This document shows positions 28,858 through 33,299 of a stretch of 33,299 nt of DNA, piece by piece (positions within the stretch are counted from its first letter, which is position 1; the number at the start of each line of letters is the position of its first letter). This DNA is from Basidiobolus heterosporus B8920 (Eukaryota > Basidiobolomycota > Basidiobolomycetes > Basidiobolales > Basidiobolaceae), in the NCBI GenBank assembly GCA_000697455.1, contig JNET01028359.1, positions 1-33,299 on the forward strand, given 5' to 3'. Under the pieces are notes generated by a model. The model searched no databases, was not told the origin of the DNA, and worked only from the letters and a program-made list of their open reading frames with translations. Made by a program: the position numbers and the translations under genes.

Positions 28858-30506
28858 CTAAGCAGAATTTTGGCTATCTAACGTATTGATTCTATTTGAT
28901 GTACCAATGTTGCGTACATCATAGCCATTCTGTGCCAAATACTCTTTGAAAGCTTCATCCTCATCTTCAAGGCTATCCTTGGAAAGATCGGGGACGAAAA
29001 ACCATGCGATGATTGCTGCAAAAAGAGCTAGACAGCAACCAATGATGAATGGTGAGCGTTGTCCATTGATGGTGTTGGGACCACCAAAGGCGTCGGTGAT
29101 GGGCTTAAACGCAGCAGTGCCTACACTAGCACCAACCTTGCCTATGGCAGCAGAGATACCGTATGCAGTCCCACGAACAGCTGTAGGATAACTTTCTGTA
29201 CTTACGAGACCAATACAATCACCAGGCCCAAACTCACCAAATGCCAGATAGATACCATATAAAACCTAAAAACACTCTTAGATTTCTAGTCGAGTGATAT
29301 TTTTTGCATTCAAAAACTTACCACAAACAAAGGAAACTTGCTTTCCACCAACGGTTTATAAGCGATTCCTAAAGCGATGCCTACGATACCTTGCAAGGCA
29401 AAACCAATGGTCATGGTTCGTTTACGTCCGATTTTATCAGAGAAGTAAGCACCAGCGACTACACCAGGGAGGTAGAAAGAATAGAGGAGAAGATTCCACG
29501 TAGTTGTTTTCATTAATGAATCATCGGGTACGGCTTTGCTCAGAATAGTCGACGAGAACACTCCAGACGGGTAAGATATGAAGTCGTAAAAGAACCACAG
29601 GCCAGAAGTGGTTAAGATACGTGGCCAGTATCTCTTAAGGATAAGCAGATATGGAACATTGCGTTTGATTCCATCAGACTCGTATCGAGTTGAAGCCTTC
29701 ATTTTCAATCTAACTATGATGGCGTGTTACTGAGGATACTCTAAATCAGATTCTTATAAAATATATACTTACAGTAAAATACTGAAAGTGGCGGAATAGC
29801 ACCAAAGCCTAAAGAAATTCTCCAAATTGCCTCCCAGTTATCATGGAAAATGGACATTAGAATGATAGGGACTAACGCAGACAGAACGTATCCAAAATCA
29901 ATCACGAAGGTGGTAACCTGCATAAATGGATGAGTTAGAGCGATCAGTTAGCAATGAACATTTATGAATTAAACCTCTTACCATCACGAATAGACAACCA
30001 CGATTATTTGGTTTAATTTCGTCTGCTGACTCGCTAGCGCTTACGGAACTACATGGATACTCGCCGCCTACACCCACACCCAATATACCACGACATATGG
30101 TCAACATCCAGAGAAGCCCATGTACAGAGCCCCCAGCACCATACGATACAGAGGATAGAATTGCACCAACAATTACTAATGCAGTTGTAGACATCATGCC
30201 TACTTTTCTCCCAATTCTATCACATATCAGACCAAAGCCTAGCTGACCGATGATCATCCCCACAAACAAAGCATTACTGATTCTGGTGGATGCTTCAGCG
30301 GTGTATTCTTTAGGGTGAAGCTTTGCCAAGACCAAATTCACAAAACTGATGACTCCTGACTGATACCCATCCGAGAGCAAAGCAAATCCGGAGAATATGA
30401 CAGTGAAAAGAGCAGAGATACCATATTTTCTTCGTGTATGATGAGAGACCTCTTTCTCTTTTGGTTTAAAACTTACGGAATTGTATTCTGACTTGAAATC
30501 CGACAT
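28858..30506 (-). CDS. MFS permease, phosphate:H+ symporter / Git1 family
   Basis: Four exons (complement): 30506-29982, 29917-29773, 29713-29322, 29265-28858, giving 489 aa, the usual 12-TM MFS length. The start MSDFKSEYN was preferred over an upstream ATG at 30599. Visible signatures are ICDRIGRK after TM2, GILGVGVGGEYPCSSVSASE after TM4, YFRLKMKASTRY before the central loop, FSDKIGRKR in the second half, and GEFGPGDCIGLVSTESYP with TAVRGTAYGISAAIGKVGA. These are typical of the Pho84/Git1 branch, which moves inorganic phosphate or glycerophosphoinositol/glycerophosphocholine with protons. The substrate cannot be fixed, but GEFGPGD and FRLKM favour a Git1-like permease. The C-terminal tail is acidic. 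Confidence 0.88.
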
Positions 30507-32060
30507 CGTCGAGGCAGTTATGGAAAATTGGCTACTGAGGGAAAAGAATACAGTCTCGCAAGTTGAAGAGGTGGTATGGGGCAATTTATGTATTTTCATG
30601 ACTCTTAATGTGACTGATCGGTTTGCCTAAAATGAATGAGATTGTTGCGCTTCCTACATGGACAAGACGTCGAACAACCATAATTCTTTCTCGAGGAAAA
30701 CACAGTCAATCGATTGGTCTTGAAATGACCACAACATCGCGATTCCCGAGATCACTAAATAGCTACTTCTATGATAGTTAACAACTTCCCGGCCTCGACC
30801 AATACTTAGGGGTCACGTAACATCAATATTGTAACTAGTCATTCCATATCGGTCACAGGCAAAAAATCCCTAATATGGATGGCCTCATCTAAAGCCACAA
30901 AATCCCTCAGGAAATTCCCATTCATTTCATAAAACATTCCCAGCACGTTGAGCAGGTAGAATATACCATTGAATGCTGTATGTCAGGAAGCTAAAGCTAG
31001 AAGTATATGGTTGCGGAATAGGCGGAAAAAAGACAAGTTGAAACGAATCGTACAACTGGTCTAACACACATGGCTGTATGGAGATAAAGTTCTGGAACTA
31101 TTTTCATGATAGTCGTGAGGAAAATTCGAAAATACATGGTAACGAAACTCATGGAATTTTCAAGCGATTTCTGCAATATCACACTTGCCAGGTCCAGAGA
31201 TTTGAGTTGTTGGGTTAATTCATATATGACAAGTGCACCATCCTTATCTCTTTTATCATCTGATAACCGATATGACTACCGTATTCGATAGAAATTCGAG
31301 AAAAGCTACATATGAAATAAGTTCTTACTAAATCGTCCGCACTTTTGGAATTGCTTAGCTCGCTTGTCACTGGTAAACCAGAAATCCTCAGCTACGTGAG
31401 TTTAGGCTGCATTTCTCAACTATTGACTAGCAATTTTCACGTGTGAAATTTTCCCGATTTGAGAACAGATCGAACAAATACTGCTATCAGTACTGCCTGG
31501 GTAATATAGCTCATTTCCCGAATTCGTATAAATGAACATAATGTCTATATATATAATAATACAAACTCGGTATCGGGTTACTAATTAGCCACATTTTTAC
31601 CACATCAAGGGTTTCTCATGAAATTTCTCGAAACTTTGGTTTGGAGGACCAGTTATTTACGTATTATTCCTGTATCAGTGATTTAGCGTTCGGCTTTATC
31701 ACGTTAGCTGATTGGATTCGGCTCGCTAGTTTTAGAAGGTCCCAGTACGTACTTGTTACATTCACAATTATAAACTGCCGCTAAGATAGTGCTCTCTGCC
31801 ACGACCCTACCTCTACCTCTAACTCTGCCTCATAACTTGTAAAGTGTGTCATGTTCAATGAGATATTGGTTAAGGTTTATTCTTCATTACATTGCATGTC
31901 CACAACATGGGCCATGAAACATTTGGCATGATTATTAAAAATGATGAATAAAAATAATACAAGAAATAGATTGAGTACAAAAATATCGAAGATTTGGTAA
32001 TTATTTAGATTGTCTGTTGAAATCAAACAGCCAATGTTTGCATATGAGCCATGAAGGTAA
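30507..32060. other. Long intergenic region, no gene seen
   Basis: About 1.55 kb, AT-rich. It holds the permease promoter and the 3' flank of the DUF262 gene. Open frames at 30997-31291 on either strand are short, overlapping and featureless. I searched by eye for tRNA T-loop patterns and found none. Confidence 0.5.
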
Positions 32061-33299
32061 TCAACGGCGTGAGCTTCTATGGGGTGCGCTGCCTGCCGAA
32101 TATAGCTGTCGAGGTGGGTTGATCAATCTATGTGGTGCTTCATCATCACGTGGCTCATCTTTAACGATTTGCACATCATCATCAGAGGATCCTTTTCCGG
32201 GCTCGCGCTTAACTATAATATCGTCATCTGGTGGTGCCACTCGTCCGGGGGTGCGGACGGCGGTTTGTGGTTTTCTACGTGATTGGGGCTGAGGTGGACT
32301 CTCAGGCTCTGTGTCGTTGAGATCCTCTCTGAAACGCTTGATCGGTTGGACTCTGTTTTTCAAGTGGGATGGTAGGCGATGCTTTCTGTTTACCAGATGA
32401 ACTTGGTCGTAGTCATAGTTATCGATATTTAGGACGAACTCCATCATATGATTGTAAGTTATGGTGTTGAACCGGATATCGATAAACTCACTACGCACAT
32501 GTTTGCGCATTTGAAGAAGGTCGTTTTTCAACTGTTCCAGGGTTCTTTCAGGATAACGGGCAATAATATAGCCAAACATAACAAACTCGATGGGTGCCAT
32601 GATGGTCGGTACGAAGAAAATGTCCTGAGAGTCTTCTACAAGCTTGCTATATTTTGCAAAAGTATCAGTACATCTAGCCCGAAATTCGGGATCGATGGTG
32701 ATGTTTGTTCTGAGGAATTTCTCGATATTACTGGCGCTAGACTGCATCTTTATAGGTTCGTAGTAAATCATATGTATGGTTTGTGCAACAAGTAAATAAG
32801 GACGTGCACGACGATTGTCCATAATCTCTAAAACACGGGGATATTCGTCTAAGACCGTACGAACAAATTGGGCTAAAGGCGTAGCAACAGCTTGAAGTTT
32901 TTCGGCTGTGGTAAGGGCAACCCCCATTTGTACTCTTGAGAAAATTTCATTCTAAACAAACATTTAGTCGACGTCAACGGGTGTGATTGCTGACCTTTCA
33001 CATACCTCTTGTTCCATAGTCAAGCCATAATACTCGACACAAATAAGTTCTGAGTAACGGAAATCCTCGCGTTCACGTTCAGTTAAAACGTGTCTTCGGT
33101 TTATGGTGGGATCCTCATTAAACCAACGTTTGACAGTGGTTGGACTGTTTGGATCAATATGGGGAATGTCATTATTCATAAAGCTATACACCATAAGTAG
33201 TTAGAAACGTGGAGTGTTTTGTGAAAAAGGTAAAGAATTAATACCGTCTGATGGAGGATAAACGTTGTTTTCCATCAATGCATACTTTTAAGAGTCTTC
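32061..33299 (-). CDS. DUF262 (GmrSD/ParB-like fold) protein, 5' end cut by the window
   Basis: Three exons seen (complement): 33299-33245 (continuing outside), 33183-33006, 32951-32061; 373 residues are visible. KVCIDGKQRLSSIRRFM is the DUF262 (PF03235) signature I-D-G-x-Q-R-L, and NEIFSRVQMGVALTTAEKL is the second family block. In bacteria this domain belongs to GmrSD-type nucleases; fungal members are nuclear proteins of unknown function. The DGxQR motif is kept (Q to K at the middle position, as in fungal forms). The C-terminal 100 residues are Pro/Arg/acidic-rich and contain DDDIIVKREP and DDDVQIVKDEP, each combining a SUMO-acceptor consensus and a SIM-like core. The splice junction at 33245/33183 was chosen because only it keeps the signature in frame. 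Confidence 0.8.

Overview
The window is nuclear DNA of a eukaryote. Almost every gene is interrupted by short GT-AG introns, mostly 50-65 nt. There are no operons and no ribosome-binding sites, and the products are typical eukaryotic housekeeping proteins. Several products point to a fungus, most likely an early-diverging, non-Dikarya lineage: a Kre9/Knh1-type secreted protein, a Pho80/Pcl-type cyclin, a Git1/Pho84-type permease and a fungal-style DUF262 protein. These sit beside genes rarely kept in yeasts (a copine-like C2 protein, a TBRG1-like FYR protein, a SET/I2PP2A-type histone chaperone, and a CPOX with a mitochondrial leader). The lineage is inferred from gene content only. Coding uses the standard code and the sequence is AT-rich.

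Layout. 1-446 is a foldback element with two ~133 bp arms. Next come SET (minus, 888-1985) and WDR4/TRM82 (plus, 2312-4015), divergent from a shared 326 bp promoter. 4020-5600 is a decayed tandem duplication. It holds two copies of an intergenic block, a relic of an ankyrin-CCCH gene, a relic of WDR4, and between them an intact tiny TFIIH subunit gene (TFB5, 4842-5267) with a 16 nt exon. Two paralogous ankyrin-CCCH zinc finger genes follow (5630-6493, 7115-7900). Then come a single-pass membrane protein (8589-9200), neuronal calcium sensor NCS-1/Frq1 (9995-10825), the Atp23 protease (11183-12119), a copine-like protein lacking the vWA domain (12281-13569), a TBRG1-like FYRN/FYRC protein (14335-15845), ARPC2 (16403-17677) and ribosomal protein L10a/uL1 (17984-18713). 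The right half carries a Kre9-like secreted protein, an acidic Ser/Thr-rich hypothetical, a 768-aa PHD-finger protein, coproporphyrinogen III oxidase, a Pcl-type cyclin, a phosphate/glycerophosphoinositol-type MFS permease, and a DUF262 protein cut by the right edge.

The genes work mostly independently: chromatin (SET, FYR, PHD), tRNA modification (WDR4), transcription and repair (TFB5), actin (ARPC2), translation (uL1), mitochondria and heme (ATP23, CPOX), calcium signalling (NCS-1, C2 protein) and cell surface (Kre9-like, TM protein). The one suggestive pairing is the Pcl-type cyclin beside the phosphate-family permease. I see no tRNA, rRNA, CRISPR or autonomous transposon gene. The most interesting items are the duplication with reciprocal gene loss, the ankyrin-CCCH family with a shared C-terminal motif of its own, the vWA-less copine, and the SUMO/SIM-like repeats in the DUF262 protein.
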